This document shows, in pieces, positions 36,029 to 45,102 of a DNA stretch of 64,000 bases (positions within the stretch are counted from its first letter, which is position 1; every line of letters begins with the position of its first letter). The notes beneath the pieces are model-generated. The model was not told the DNA's origin and searched no databases. It saw only the letters and a list, made by a program, of their open reading frames with translations. Origin of the DNA: Paenibacillus sp. HWE-109 (GTDB taxonomy: Bacteria > Bacillota > Bacilli > Paenibacillales > NBRC-103111); contig NZ_CP091881.1 of NCBI RefSeq assembly GCF_022163125.1, positions 4,464,001 through 4,528,000 of the forward strand. Reading direction: 5' to 3'. A program made the translations under genes and the position numbers.

Positions 36029-38278
36029 TTGCTGATGAAACTCACAATGGCTCGAACACCCAATAAGCTTTACGCCAACATCTTCCTTTCGCTCATCGTT
36101 TGCATCATCCTTACCATCGTGACTTTATCTTCTGCTCTCTACGCAAGCTTCGAGAAAATCGCCTTGTCCAACATCTATGCATCTGAAAAAAGCAGCTTGT
36201 CTCAAACGAGCTATAGCGCAAAATCGATGATTGAAAACTCAACAAGCTACGCGCTTCAAATATACGCCGATCCGCTTTTGGATAAACTGCTCCATTACAC
36301 TTCCCCTGGCAATGTCGAGACAACCACCGCGTTAACTCGATTGAATGCTTATTTGAATATGAACTACTTCATTCATTCCATCTATATTTATGGTAAGAAC
36401 TCCAAAACGTTTTATGCCTCCACGTTATCCTCTGGCAATGCGATTCAGAATTTCGATGATTTCTATGATGTGGATGCGCGCAAGCTGATCGAACATTTCA
36501 GCAATTACAAGCGTCTGGCACCTATTCCCCGGGAAATACCTGTTCAAACGCCGTTTCAAGAGGTCAAAACAGCGAATGTATACACTTTTGTCTTTTATGA
36601 TCTGCAAGGTCAATCCTCCGATCTCGACAATATGATTATGCTCAACGTGCCAGAGCGTTGGATGAAAGATGCGATAACCAGCCTGGATATGGACAAGAAT
36701 GGCTCAACCTTCATCATCGACAGCAAAGGCACATTGGTAACCAGCACCGACACCATGCCGTTCCTCGCGGATCTTCATGAGAAGCCTTATGTCCAAAAGA
36801 TACTGAACACTTCCTCCAGTCAAGCATCCGGCTATTTTGTGGATCAGGTGGAAGGCGTCAAATCCTTGGTTGTCTACTCCAAGCATGACGTCACCAATTG
36901 GCTTTTCATCCGCGTGTTGCCTTATAACACCATCATGGGGAAAATCGAAACGATTAAGAAGACCGTTCTTCTAGTCTGTTTCTTCATCCTGCTAATCGGG
37001 CTCAGCATCTCTTTCTTCTTGTCCAAATCACTGTATAAACCCATCGAGAAAGTCACATCCAAATTAAACGTACTGATGAAAGAAAAACGCAATAATCAGT
37101 ACAAACTGAAACAGCATTTTTTGCGCCAGCTGGTTCATACAAGCGGGTATAAAAAGCCCCTTGACATCGAAAGAGAGCTCAAGGAATTCGAAATCGCGAT
37201 GGATCCCGCCAGCGATTATGTGCTCATCCTTTTCGTAATCGACCGCTTCGACTCGTTTTCCAGGCAATATCACTTCGAAGACCGGGTGCTCTTTAAATAC
37301 GGCATTATGAATATCGCTTCCGAAACGTTCGCTCAAACTGGCAGCTGCGAATGTATCGATATAGATGAGAAGACCATTGCCGTTCTTTTGAATGGCAGCT
37401 TCCAAGCGGAACCTTCATGGATTGATCTGGTAAAGCAAGTTCAAGATTCCACCGACCAATTTCTGAACTTATCGTTGTCCGCCTCCATCAGCAGAACCGG
37501 CGACAGCTTAATTGAAGTATCTGACCTCTATTCGGAAACACAGCAGCAGTTGAAATACAAATTTGTTGAAGGCTATCGCTGCATTCTGCATAGTCGACAA
37601 CCTCGCCAGCAAGCGCTTGCCCCTTTCGTTCATCCCAACCTGCTTGAAAATAATATGTTGGAGACGCTGAAGCTGGGCAAAGCGGCAGAGTCGAAGAAAT
37701 GGTTCGATGAAATCGTTCAGACGGTGGAGCCGCCCTCCTATATGGTTTACAACATGCTGTTTAATCAGTTGGCTTTCTCGCTAAGTACGGCTGCAATCAA
37801 CATGGATCGAAACGCCGGCTTACTCCTGGATCACGATTTCGGATCTTTTATCCATCACATGCACAAATTGGAAACTTTGCGCGATGTGCAAGATCATTTC
37901 TACGAATTAATTGACCAGCTATGCCTTGGATTTAAAGATAAAAAAAGTTCAAAACATGACAACTTGATCGTATCTATTGATACCATCATTCATCAAAATT
38001 ATGCTGACCGAGAATTGTCGCTATTCCGAATCGCGGAGATCCTTGATTTCACACCAGCCTATCTCGGTCGTATTTTCAAAAAGCTCACCAACAAGTCGAT
38101 TCCTGACTATTTAAATGAGTTTCGCATCGAGAGAGCGAAGGAAAAGCTCGTTTCCACCCACGACTCTATTGAAGAAATCTCACAAAAGACTGGTTATAAC
38201 AATAGTACTTATTTCTATAAAGTGTTCAAAAAATATACGGGAATTACGCCTGCTGAATATCGAAATAACGGAACTTAA
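36029..38278 (+). CDS. Membrane-bound sensor fused to AraC-type DNA-binding domain
   Basis: 749 aa. First membrane helix at about residues 17-38, an extracellular sensing region (about 40-305, dCache-like), second helix at about 310-330 (VLLVCFFILLIGLSISFFLS), a linker and middle domain, then two AraC helix-turn-helix motifs in the last 100 residues ending FKKYTGITPAEYRNNGT. One protein therefore senses outside and binds DNA inside. It most likely controls the divergent importer-lyase operon. I take TTG 36029 as start because GGAG lies 7 bases before it; ATG 36035 would be 13 bases away. Confidence 0.92.
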   Translation: MLMKLTMARTPNKLYANIFLSLIVCIILTIVTLSSALYASFEKIALSNIYASEKSSLSQTSYSAKSMIENSTSYALQIYADPLLDKLLHYTSPGNVETTTALTRLNAYLNMNYFIHSIYIYGKNSKTFYASTLSSGNAIQNFDDFYDVDARKLIEHFSNYKRLAPIPREIPVQTPFQEVKTANVYTFVFYDLQGQSSDLDNMIMLNVPERWMKDAITSLDMDKNGSTFIIDSKGTLVTSTDTMPFLADLHEKPYVQKILNTSSSQASGYFVDQVEGVKSLVVYSKHDVTNWLFIRVLPYNTIMGKIETIKKTVLLVCFFILLIGLSISFFLSKSLYKPIEKVTSKLNVLMKEKRNNQYKLKQHFLRQLVHTSGYKKPLDIERELKEFEIAMDPASDYVLILFVIDRFDSFSRQYHFEDRVLFKYGIMNIASETFAQTGSCECIDIDEKTIAVLLNGSFQAEPSWIDLVKQVQDSTDQFLNLSLSASISRTGDSLIEVSDLYSETQQQLKYKFVEGYRCILHSRQPRQQALAPFVHPNLLENNMLETLKLGKAAESKKWFDEIVQTVEPPSYMVYNMLFNQLAFSLSTAAINMDRNAGLLLDHDFGSFIHHMHKLETLRDVQDHFYELIDQLCLGFKDKKSSKHDNLIVSIDTIIHQNYADRELSLFRIAEILDFTPAYLGRIFKKLTNKSIPDYLNEFRIERAKEKLVSTHDSIEEISQKTGYNNSTYFYKVFKKYTGITPAEYRNNGT

Positions 38279-38280
38279 AA

Positions 38281-38314
38281 AAGGCCTGCGCATGAAGTTG
38301 CCTGCGCAAGCCTT
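38281..38314. terminator. Bidirectional terminator between convergent genes
   Basis: aaggc.tgcgca pairs with tgcgca.gcctt around a 10-base loop; one C/A mismatch interrupts the stem. T-rich flanks exist on both strands (ATTCCT and, on the minus strand, TTTTTTAAG). Confidence 0.8.
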
Positions 38315-38332
38315 ATTCCTATTCCGCCTGAT

Positions 38333-38803
38333 TTACAATTCCTTGGTCATAAACACACTGTTCGGATCCTCGATATAATCTGCAAACGGCTCACAGTAAT
38401 GAAATCCTAAGGTTTCATACAGTTTAATCGCCGGTTGGAAAGACTCCATAGAACCTGTTTCCAAGCTTAAACGCACATAGCCGCGTCTCTTCGCTTCCTC
38501 AATAATATGTTCAAGAAGACGTTTGGCAACACCTTTTCGCAAATGCAACGCGGATGTTCGCATAGACTTGATCTCTCCATGCTGGCCGCCGAGTTCTTTG
38601 AGTGCCCCGCAGCCCATGATCTCATTGTGATCCCATACACTCCAAAACGTAATTTCCGGCTTTTTTAACCCATCCAGATTCAGCGCATGCATACTTTCAG
38701 CCGGAGATTGAGCCGACATACTCTGAAAATGTTCACCTACCAAGGCAATTACTTGGGCACCTGTCAAATCATCCAGTTTAATTTCCACAGCCATCCACTC
38801 CAT
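38333..38803 (-). CDS. GNAT family N-acetyltransferase
   Basis: 156 aa. The acetyl-CoA-binding block reads LRKGVAKRLLEHIIEEAKRRGY (the RxxGxG/A variant) followed by LSLETG and the C-terminal LYETLGF, which is standard for GNAT enzymes. The GCGALKELGG strand comes before. Substrate unknown; the LSLETGS...A..LYE pattern resembles YiiD/PaiA-like small-molecule or amino-acid acetyltransferases. No strong ribosome site is visible; ATG 38803 or the ATG three codons later could start it. A separate transcription unit, convergent with the AraC sensor gene. Confidence 0.88.
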   Translation of the reverse strand: MEWMAVEIKLDDLTGAQVIALVGEHFQSMSAQSPAESMHALNLDGLKKPEITFWSVWDHNEIMGCGALKELGGQHGEIKSMRTSALHLRKGVAKRLLEHIIEEAKRRGYVRLSLETGSMESFQPAIKLYETLGFHYCEPFADYIEDPNSVFMTKEL

Positions 38804-39038
38804 ATGATCTATTTTTTCAAAATATTAGTATACGTGTTATTTAACCTAACGTCGATGTTAATTATTGCAAAAGTGACCAAGCTCAACTGAAGTTGTGGAA
38901 CCTCCCCGACTTTAGTAGGGCTTCCAAAACCGCCAGAGGTCCATTTTCGCCAACGATTGAAGCAGCTACAATAAAGATATAAGAACGACGTTGAAGCAAA
39001 CCCAAATAGGCTTGAAACTTGAGAGGAGACTTATTCAC

Positions 39039-39236
39039 ATGAACAAACTATTCAGATCGACAACTGACAGTAAATTAACCGGACTTTGCGGAGGTATGGC
39101 CGAGTGGCTTGGCGTTAACGCAACCCTCATTCGGCTGCTACTCGTAGCAGCCGCTCTAAGCAGCTTTGGAACGGTGACACTGATGTACTTCGTAGCAAGC
39201 CTCTTAATCCCTAAAGCACCATACAGCCACATCTAA
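39039..39236 (+). CDS. PspC domain protein
   Basis: 65 aa. Begins MNKLFRSTTDSKLTGLCGGMAEWLGVNATLIRLL and has one long hydrophobic helix (LLVAAALSSFGTVTLMYFVASLLIP): the compact PspC domain, which in other bacteria takes part in membrane-stress responses. The start at ATG 39039 is supported by GAGAGGAG 9-10 bases upstream. Stands alone, with a weak terminator behind it. Confidence 0.92.
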   Translation: MNKLFRSTTDSKLTGLCGGMAEWLGVNATLIRLLLVAAALSSFGTVTLMYFVASLLIPKAPYSHI

Positions 39237-39268
39237 TCATTGTAAAAGCTAACATCCACACAGAAACC

Positions 39269-39296
39269 GGACCCGCTGAACTAGCGCGGTCCTTTT
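39269..39296 (+). terminator. Terminator after pspC-like gene
   Basis: ggacc and ggtcc pair, extended by cgc/gcg, with a 7-base loop, followed by TTTT. It may also serve the convergent marR-type gene. Confidence 0.65.
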
Positions 39297-39304
39297 GCGT
39301 GTGT

Positions 39305-39703
39305 TTACTCTTTTTGAAACTCAAGCAATCCAGCTCTCGTTAGTTCATCGATATGAATTTCGGACAACTCCTCCAAAATCCCCATGCCGTAAGACGTCAA
39401 TCGGATGAAGATACTCCGTTTATCCTCTTCGTTCGGAAACCGCTGCACCAAGTCCATTTCCTCACACCGTTTAATAAGCTCTACACAGGCATGGCGAGTG
39501 ATCTGCAATCGTTCAGCCAACTCTTTCGGAGTAGCGAACTCCCGATCAGGGAATCCCATAATGGACAACATCAATTGGTGATATTGTGGTGTGAGTCCTT
39601 TTTCCCGTGCTGCTTCCTCGCTGAAGCGTATAAATTTGCGAATTTGATAGCGGAATATAGCTAGCTGCTCGTACACATGCTTGGGCAATCGCTTTTCATT
39701 CAT
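39305..39703 (-). CDS. MarR family transcriptional regulator
   Basis: 132 aa winged-helix protein. The recognition region reads TPKELAERLQITRHACVELIKRCEEMDLVQR and the wing carries DKRSIFIRLTSYG, the conserved DxR of MarR proteins. AAGGAG lies 6 bases before the ATG. It is divergent from the nitrate reductase gene, 303 bases away, so it could regulate that gene or itself; the nitrogen-control boxes suggest other control as well. Confidence 0.9.
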   Translation of the reverse strand: MNEKRLPKHVYEQLAIFRYQIRKFIRFSEEAAREKGLTPQYHQLMLSIMGFPDREFATPKELAERLQITRHACVELIKRCEEMDLVQRFPNEEDKRSIFIRLTSYGMGILEELSEIHIDELTRAGLLEFQKE

Positions 39704-39792
39704 CGTGTGCTCCTTGGAATAACGGAATACATGTAGTTTACAATATTCACTCTCTTCGGACTCTGAAAAGATCGGCTTTTATACACCTTATA

Positions 39793-39809
39793 AGTCACAT
39801 TACTTAACA
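39793..39809. promoter_or_regulatory. Second candidate GlnR/TnrA box (one mismatch)
   Basis: AGTCACATTACTTAACA matches the known consensus TGTNA-N7-TNACA at 9 of 10 fixed positions. It lies 61 bases upstream of the perfect box, about six helical turns, on the same face of the DNA. Confidence 0.45.
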
Positions 39810-39853
39810 TATAATATAAAACGATTGAAAACAAGAGTAAAAACTCATTTTAA

Positions 39854-39870
39854 TGTCATGTATATTAACA
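39854..39870 (+). promoter_or_regulatory. GlnR/TnrA nitrogen-control box
   Basis: TGTCATGTATATTAACA fits TGTNA-N7-TNACA at every fixed position. Its centre (39862) is about 51 bases upstream of the transcription start predicted from the adjacent promoter, the spacing known for TnrA-activated genes in Bacillus. Confidence 0.75.
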
Positions 39871-39877
39871 TAATTTA

Positions 39878-39906
39878 TTGACTTAAGTCGTAGTACGATA
39901 TATATT
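39878..39906 (+). promoter_or_regulatory. Sigma-A promoter of the nitrate reductase gene
   Basis: TTGACT (-35) at 39878-39883, a 17-base spacer and TATATT (-10) at 39901-39906. The predicted start of the RNA is near 39913, giving a leader of about 94 bases that includes a small CGTGC-gat-GCACG hairpin. Confidence 0.75.
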
Positions 39907-40006
39907 GGTATAAAATAGCGATATCCAGTTATATCCTGTGTTAGTTTTTCAGCATTTTCAATCAAAATACATCCGTGCGATGCACGAAAAATGCGGGTGA
40001 CCTTAT

Positions 40007-43000
40007 ATGTCAACAACGTCCACCAAAAAAGTTAAAAGTGTTTGCCCCTATTGTGGTGTAGGCTGTGGAATCATACTGGAAGTGCTCGGAAACCGCGTAC
40101 TGAAAGTTACAGGCGACAAAGAACATCCGACGAATTACGGCAGACTGTGCACCAAAGGCAACACATGCGCGCAAGCAATTGCTGAATCAGGACGAATGGA
40201 ATATGCTTACAAGCGCCCAAAGCGGAATGCCGCCCCCCTCAAAATCTCAATCCAAGAGGCGATCCATGAAACGGCAAGTCAGTTGCGAGCTATCCTCGAT
40301 AGGCATGGCCCTGACGCTCTTTCCTTCTATGTCTCCGGCCAAATGTCGCTGGAAGCTCAATACCTTATCAATAAATTAGCCAAAGGGTTTGTACGTACCA
40401 ACAACATTGAATCCAACTCACGGTTATGCATGGCAAGCGCAGGCAGCGGCTACAAACTATCTCTCGGATCGGATGGACCTCCTGGTTCCTATCAGGATAT
40501 GGATCAGGCGGATTTATTTTTCGTCATTGGCGCGAATATGGCCGATTGTCATCCTATCCTCTTTCTGCGTGTGATGGATCGGGTCAAAGCTGGCGCCAAA
40601 CTGATCGTCGTTGACCCCCGTCGCAACGCAACGGCAGATAAAGCTAGTCTCTTCATGCAAATAAAACCAGGAACGGATCTGGCTCTTCTTAATGGTCTTC
40701 TGCATCTGCTGCTCCAAAATGGTCATACCGATGCGGCATTTATCGCTGATTTTACAGCTGGTTGGGAGACTATGCCTGAATTTCTGGAAGCATACACACC
40801 AAGCAAAGTAGCTGACATAACGGGTATCGCTGAAGCTGATATCCGCTTAGCCGCTCAATGGATCGGGGAATCGCCCGAGTGGATGAGCTGCTGGACAATG
40901 GGTCTTAATCAAAGCACGCATGGCACCTGGCATACCAATGCGATTTGCAATCTACATCTGGCAACCGGCAAAATATGTCGACCTGGCAGCGGCCCCTTCT
41001 CGCTTACAGGACAACCGAACGCAATGGGCGGCAGAGAGATGGGCTATATGGGACCAGGACTGCCTGGACAACGTTCCGTGTTGGTCGAATCCGATCGCAC
41101 TTTTATCGAGGAGATGTGGAAAATACCGCGTGGTTCACTGAGGACTGACATCGGCACTGGTACGGTTTCTATGTTTCAAAGTATGCAAGCCGGAGATATC
41201 AAAGCCTGCTGGATTATTTGCACAAACCCGGTAGCCACGGTTCCCAACCGTAAGAACGTCATAGCCGGCCTGCAGAAGGCAGAGCTTGTAATCACTCAGG
41301 ATGCGTACTTCGAGACCGAGACCAACCGATATGCAGACATCATGCTCCCTGGCGCCTTATGGTCAGAGGCCGAAGGCGTTATGATCAATTCGGAGCGGAA
41401 CTTAACAAGGATGCAGAAAGCCATAGATCCGCCGGGTGAAGCACTTCCCGACTGGCAGATCATTGCCAAAGTCGCTTGCGAAATGGGTTACTCAGCTGCT
41501 TTCACGTACAGCTCTTCGAGTGAGGTTTATCAAGAAATTCAACAAGCATGGAATGCCAAGACCGGTTACGATATCCGCGGCGCCACCTACGAACGTCTGC
41601 TTGAAACCCCCATGCAATGGCCATGTGCGCCAGACAGCAAGAATGATCGGAATCCAATCCGCTACTTGAACGATGGGATCAGCCAGAACCTGAAGGTCCA
41701 TCCAGACGGCAGTCGCCCTGCCCTCGTGTTCCCAACAGAAAGTGGAAGGGGAGTTTTTCTTGCTCGTCCCTATTTACCTCCTGCTGAAATGCCGGACAGC
41801 GATTTCCCCTTTGTCCTAAACACAGGCCGTTTGCAGCACCAGTGGCATACGATGACCAAAACAGGCAAAATCCCTATGTTAAACAAACTGAATCCTGGCC
41901 CCTTTATCGAAATTCATCCAGAAGATGCCCAGACGCTCGGAATTAAAGAGCAAGATCGACTGGAAATCCGCTCGCGGCGCGGTCTTGCTGTGCTACCGGC
42001 AGCGATTACTGACCGGGTCCGTCCTGGGAACTGCTTTGCGCCCTTTCATTGGAACGACATTTTCGGGGAAAACCTTGCCATTAATGACGTCACCAATGAT
42101 GCAATTGACCCGATTTCATTTCAACCAGAGTTTAAATATTGCGCAGTCTCCCTGATTCGCGTTGTTGAACCTTTAGAATCGATGCCATCCAATCTACTGA
42201 AGGAGGTCGTCCATATGGCGCAAATTGATACACTTGCAAGTATGTTGGGTATTCAGCCAAACTCCGTAATGACGCTGGAAAGCCATGAGAAAACGTATCT
42301 TTCAGGATTCATCACCAGTTTGCGCACAGAAGAGTCACGCAATGCTGCTGGCATTCCCGTTCTACCGCCTACGGCGCCGCTCGAACCAATAAAACGATAT
42401 TGGCTGGATGGCTTGTTAGCTGGGATCTTTTCTCGCACTTATCTTCCTGAACCTGCTGCTATTCCGATGTTTGCAGTGCCTGTATCACCCGAGATCTCTC
42501 CGGCTGCTTCGCAGATGACACAGAAGGGATCTAAGCATCCAGTCACGATTGTTTGGGCTTCACAAACCGGCAATGCGGAAGGTGCAGCCCATGCATGCGC
42601 GAAACAGCTGCAGCAAGAAGGTTATGACATCCGCTTAGTCCAGATGAATGCCTACGCGCTGGATGATCTACCGAACGAACGTCATATGCTGTTCATCGCA
42701 AGCACTTTCGGAGCTGGCGATCCGCCTGATAATGGCGAGAGTTTCTGGCAAATGTTGAAAGCAAGCAGCATGCCTCGTTTATCCAATCTTCGCTTCGCAG
42801 TTCTCGCTTTCGGTGACACCAACTACGATCTTTTCTGTGGATTCGGTCGTAATTTGGATGCGCGTCTCGAGGAACTTGGCGCTTATCGTCTCTTGGATCG
42901 TACTGATTGCGATACAGATTATCAAGAGCAGTTGGCAACTTGGATCATGACAATTGCCAGAACCTTAAATGAGCCACCGCAAAGCAGCCCTGAACCCGAG

Positions 43001-44155
43001 CAGCTTCCTGCAACTGAGTTAATAAAGAACAAGGTTTATGATCGAAATCATCCACTGCGCACAACCCTTATTGCCAATCGTCGTTTGAATCCAGCAAATT
43101 CTGAGAAAGAAACTCGACATTTTATTTTTGATCTTAAGAATAGCGGTATGCGTTATGAGGCTGGGGATGCCTTGGGAGTATGGCCTACGAATTGTCCAGA
43201 TTTAGTCGATGAAATCTTGGCAGTTATCCAGGTGGATTCTGCAGCAGCCGTGACTGTTAAGGAACTGGGCGAAATGTCAATCGCCGCTGCTTTGCTCCAT
43301 CACTATGAAATTGTCCGTATCACGCCAGGAATGCTTCGATTCATTCAAGAACGCTCGAGTAGCGAAGTGCTTGGCCATCTGCTCAAAAACGAAAACAAAT
43401 CGGAACTGAAGAAATGGCTTTGGGGACGACAATTGGTCGATGTGCTTCAGGAGTTTCCCATTTCGATTAGCGCCATAGATTTTCTTGATATTCTCAAGCC
43501 TATGCAGCCAAGACTTTATTCCATTTCTTCGAGTCCGCAAGCTGGTCCCGACGAGGTTCATATCACCGTCTCTACTGTGCGCTATTCATATAACGGAAAA
43601 TCCAGAAAAGGTGTTTGCTCCGCCTTCCTTGCAGATCGTGCGGAGTCGTGCTCCGACATTCCTGTTTTTGTGCAAAAAACAGCCCATTTCCGCCCCCCAG
43701 CCAATCCGGACATACCCATGATTATGATTGGGCCGGGCACTGGTGTCGGCCCCTTCCGCGGTTTCATGCAAGAGCGCAAGGCAGTCGGCGCCAAAGGGAA
43801 GAACTGGCTCATATTTGGAGAGCAGAGAGCCGCCAGTGACTTCTACTTCAAAGAGGAACTTCAAGCTTGGCAAACGGAAGGAATTTTACACCGACTGGAC
43901 ACCGCCTTTTCACGTGACCAGCCCGACAAAATCTATGTTCAGCATCGGATGATCGAGCATGGGGCTGAGTTGTGGGAGTGGCTCCAAGAAGGCGCTCATT
44001 TCTATATCTGCGGGGATGCAAGCCAGATGGCCAAAGAGGTTGAAGCTGCGCTCAAACAAATCATTCAACAGCATAGCGGGATGACTTCCGCTGAGGTTGA
44101 AACCTATTTGAAAGAGATGTCACAGTCAAAGCGCTACGCAAAAGATGTTTACTAA
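40007..44155 (+). CDS. Nitrate reductase fused to sulfite-reductase-type NADPH flavoprotein
   Basis: 1382 aa. Residues 1-720 are a molybdopterin oxidoreductase: N-terminal 4Fe-4S motif CPYCGVGC...GRLCTKG, then MopB domains and a C-terminal molydopterin-binding part (FVLNTGRLQHQWHTMTKTGK), close to NasC/NarB assimilatory nitrate reductases. After a linker come a flavodoxin domain (VTIVWASQTGNAEGAA, about 845-990), a CysJ-like FAD domain (RLYSISSSPQ) and an NADPH domain (MIGPGTGVGPFRGFMQER; YICGDASQMAKEV at the end). One chain could thus pass electrons NADPH-FAD-FMN-FeS-Mo to nitrate. It resembles CysJ but no CysI is nearby. Controlled by the GlnR/TnrA-type promoter upstream and followed by molybdate uptake genes. 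Confidence 0.9.
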   Translation: MSTTSTKKVKSVCPYCGVGCGIILEVLGNRVLKVTGDKEHPTNYGRLCTKGNTCAQAIAESGRMEYAYKRPKRNAAPLKISIQEAIHETASQLRAILDRHGPDALSFYVSGQMSLEAQYLINKLAKGFVRTNNIESNSRLCMASAGSGYKLSLGSDGPPGSYQDMDQADLFFVIGANMADCHPILFLRVMDRVKAGAKLIVVDPRRNATADKASLFMQIKPGTDLALLNGLLHLLLQNGHTDAAFIADFTAGWETMPEFLEAYTPSKVADITGIAEADIRLAAQWIGESPEWMSCWTMGLNQSTHGTWHTNAICNLHLATGKICRPGSGPFSLTGQPNAMGGREMGYMGPGLPGQRSVLVESDRTFIEEMWKIPRGSLRTDIGTGTVSMFQSMQAGDIKACWIICTNPVATVPNRKNVIAGLQKAELVITQDAYFETETNRYADIMLPGALWSEAEGVMINSERNLTRMQKAIDPPGEALPDWQIIAKVACEMGYSAAFTYSSSSEVYQEIQQAWNAKTGYDIRGATYERLLETPMQWPCAPDSKNDRNPIRYLNDGISQNLKVHPDGSRPALVFPTESGRGVFLARPYLPPAEMPDSDFPFVLNTGRLQHQWHTMTKTGKIPMLNKLNPGPFIEIHPEDAQTLGIKEQDRLEIRSRRGLAVLPAAITDRVRPGNCFAPFHWNDIFGENLAINDVTNDAIDPISFQPEFKYCAVSLIRVVEPLESMPSNLLKEVVHMAQIDTLASMLGIQPNSVMTLESHEKTYLSGFITSLRTEESRNAAGIPVLPPTAPLEPIKRYWLDGLLAGIFSRTYLPEPAAIPMFAVPVSPEISPAASQMTQKGSKHPVTIVWASQTGNAEGAAHACAKQLQQEGYDIRLVQMNAYALDDLPNERHMLFIASTFGAGDPPDNGESFWQMLKASSMPRLSNLRFAVLAFGDTNYDLFCGFGRNLDARLEELGAYRLLDRTDCDTDYQEQLATWIMTIARTLNEPPQSSPEPEQLPATELIKNKVYDRNHPLRTTLIANRRLNPANSEKETRHFIFDLKNSGMRYEAGDALGVWPTNCPDLVDEILAVIQVDSAAAVTVKELGEMSIAAALLHHYEIVRITPGMLRFIQERSSSEVLGHLLKNENKSELKKWLWGRQLVDVLQEFPISISAIDFLDILKPMQPRLYSISSSPQAGPDEVHITVSTVRYSYNGKSRKGVCSAFLADRAESCSDIPVFVQKTAHFRPPANPDIPMIMIGPGTGVGPFRGFMQERKAVGAKGKNWLIFGEQRAASDFYFKEELQAWQTEGILHRLDTAFSRDQPDKIYVQHRMIEHGAELWEWLQEGAHFYICGDASQMAKEVEAALKQIIQQHSGMTSAEVETYLKEMSQSKRYAKDVY

Positions 44156-44241
44156 TCATAGACGCTTTAATATAATGAACAATGATTATATAATTCTACT
44201 TATAATCAAATAGATAGATATTCAACCTTGGAGGGGAACTT

Positions 44242-45102
44242 ATGTTGAAATTAAGCAAGTTTAGTTATGTTTTATCATGTTTCATTATAGCCGCATTGGT
44301 CTTGACAGGTTGCGCAAGCAAAAAAGAACAGCCCGCTGCTAGTGCAACGCCAGTTCAAACCGCTCAAGCCACAGCAGCAGCCACTTCAACACCTGTACCA
44401 ACGGAAAAAGTTGAATTAACGATTTCCGCAGCAGCAAGCTTAACCGATGCATTCAAAGAGATTCAAACAAACTACGAGGGCAAGAACAAACAAATCAAAC
44501 TCAACTTCAACTTCGGGGCCTCGGGGGCATTGCAGCAGCAAATCGAGCAAGGGGCGCCAGCTGACTTGTTCTTCTCGGCTGCGACCAAAAATATGAAAGC
44601 TCTAGTTGACAAGCAATTGATTGACACGGCGCAGCAAAAGAATTTATTAATCAATGAATTAGTCGTTGTAGTTCCTGCGGATGGCAAAGTAGCTGTGCAG
44701 AAAGCAGACGATCTAACCAATGATGCCATCAAACATTTGGCCGTTGGAGAACCGCAAACCGTTCCTGCCGGCAGTTACGCCAAAGAGGCGTTGACGAACG
44801 CGAAACTTTGGGATACGCTTCAACCCAAAATCGTTCAGGGCAAGGATGTGCGCCAAGTGCTAACCTATGTAGAGTCGGGGAATGCTGAAGCTGGTTTTGT
44901 GTATAAAACCGATGCGCTAACTTCCAAAAGCGTCAAAGTAGCCTTCAGTGTTGATCCCAAATCCTATACACCTATCGAATATCCAGCAGGCATTGTCAAG
45001 GCAACGAAACACAGCAAAGAAACAGCTGATTTTTATGCCTACCTGCAAACAAAAGAAGCACAAGATGTCTTTGTTAAATTCGGCTTTTCAATTCCAAAAT
45101 GA
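44242..45102 (+). CDS. modA: Molybdate ABC transporter substrate-binding lipoprotein
   Basis: 286 aa. Lipoprotein signal with lipobox LTGC (ALVLTGCASKKEQ), a Thr/Ala/Pro linker, then the ModA core: ISAAASLTDAFKEI and FNFGASGALQQQIEQGAPADLFFSA. ModA binds molybdate or tungstate outside the membrane. GGAGGGG precedes the ATG. It starts 86 bases after the nitrate reductase gene, on the same strand, and supplies the metal that enzyme needs; its stop overlaps modB. Confidence 0.93.
   Translation: MLKLSKFSYVLSCFIIAALVLTGCASKKEQPAASATPVQTAQATAAATSTPVPTEKVELTISAAASLTDAFKEIQTNYEGKNKQIKLNFNFGASGALQQQIEQGAPADLFFSAATKNMKALVDKQLIDTAQQKNLLINELVVVVPADGKVAVQKADDLTNDAIKHLAVGEPQTVPAGSYAKEALTNAKLWDTLQPKIVQGKDVRQVLTYVESGNAEAGFVYKTDALTSKSVKVAFSVDPKSYTPIEYPAGIVKATKHSKETADFYAYLQTKEAQDVFVKFGFSIPK

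Noticed and set aside
36111..36323. Minus-strand small frames within the AraC sensor gene
   Set aside because: Opposite to a well-supported gene, without start signals.
39907..40006. ANTAR-responsive double hairpin or molybdenum-cofactor RNA in the nitrate reductase leader
   Set aside because: Only one small hairpin (CGTGC-gat-GCACG) is convincing; the loop does not fit the ANTAR consensus and the length is short for the Moco RNA.
40007..44155. Frameshift-created fusion of two genes
   Set aside because: The frame is continuous over 1382 codons with intact motifs in both halves and a plausible linker, so it is a true fusion.
40007..44155. Formate dehydrogenase identity for the molybdopterin part
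   Set aside because: The attached sulfite-reductase-type NADPH flavoprotein, modAB and nitrogen-control boxes fit assimilatory nitrate reductase better.
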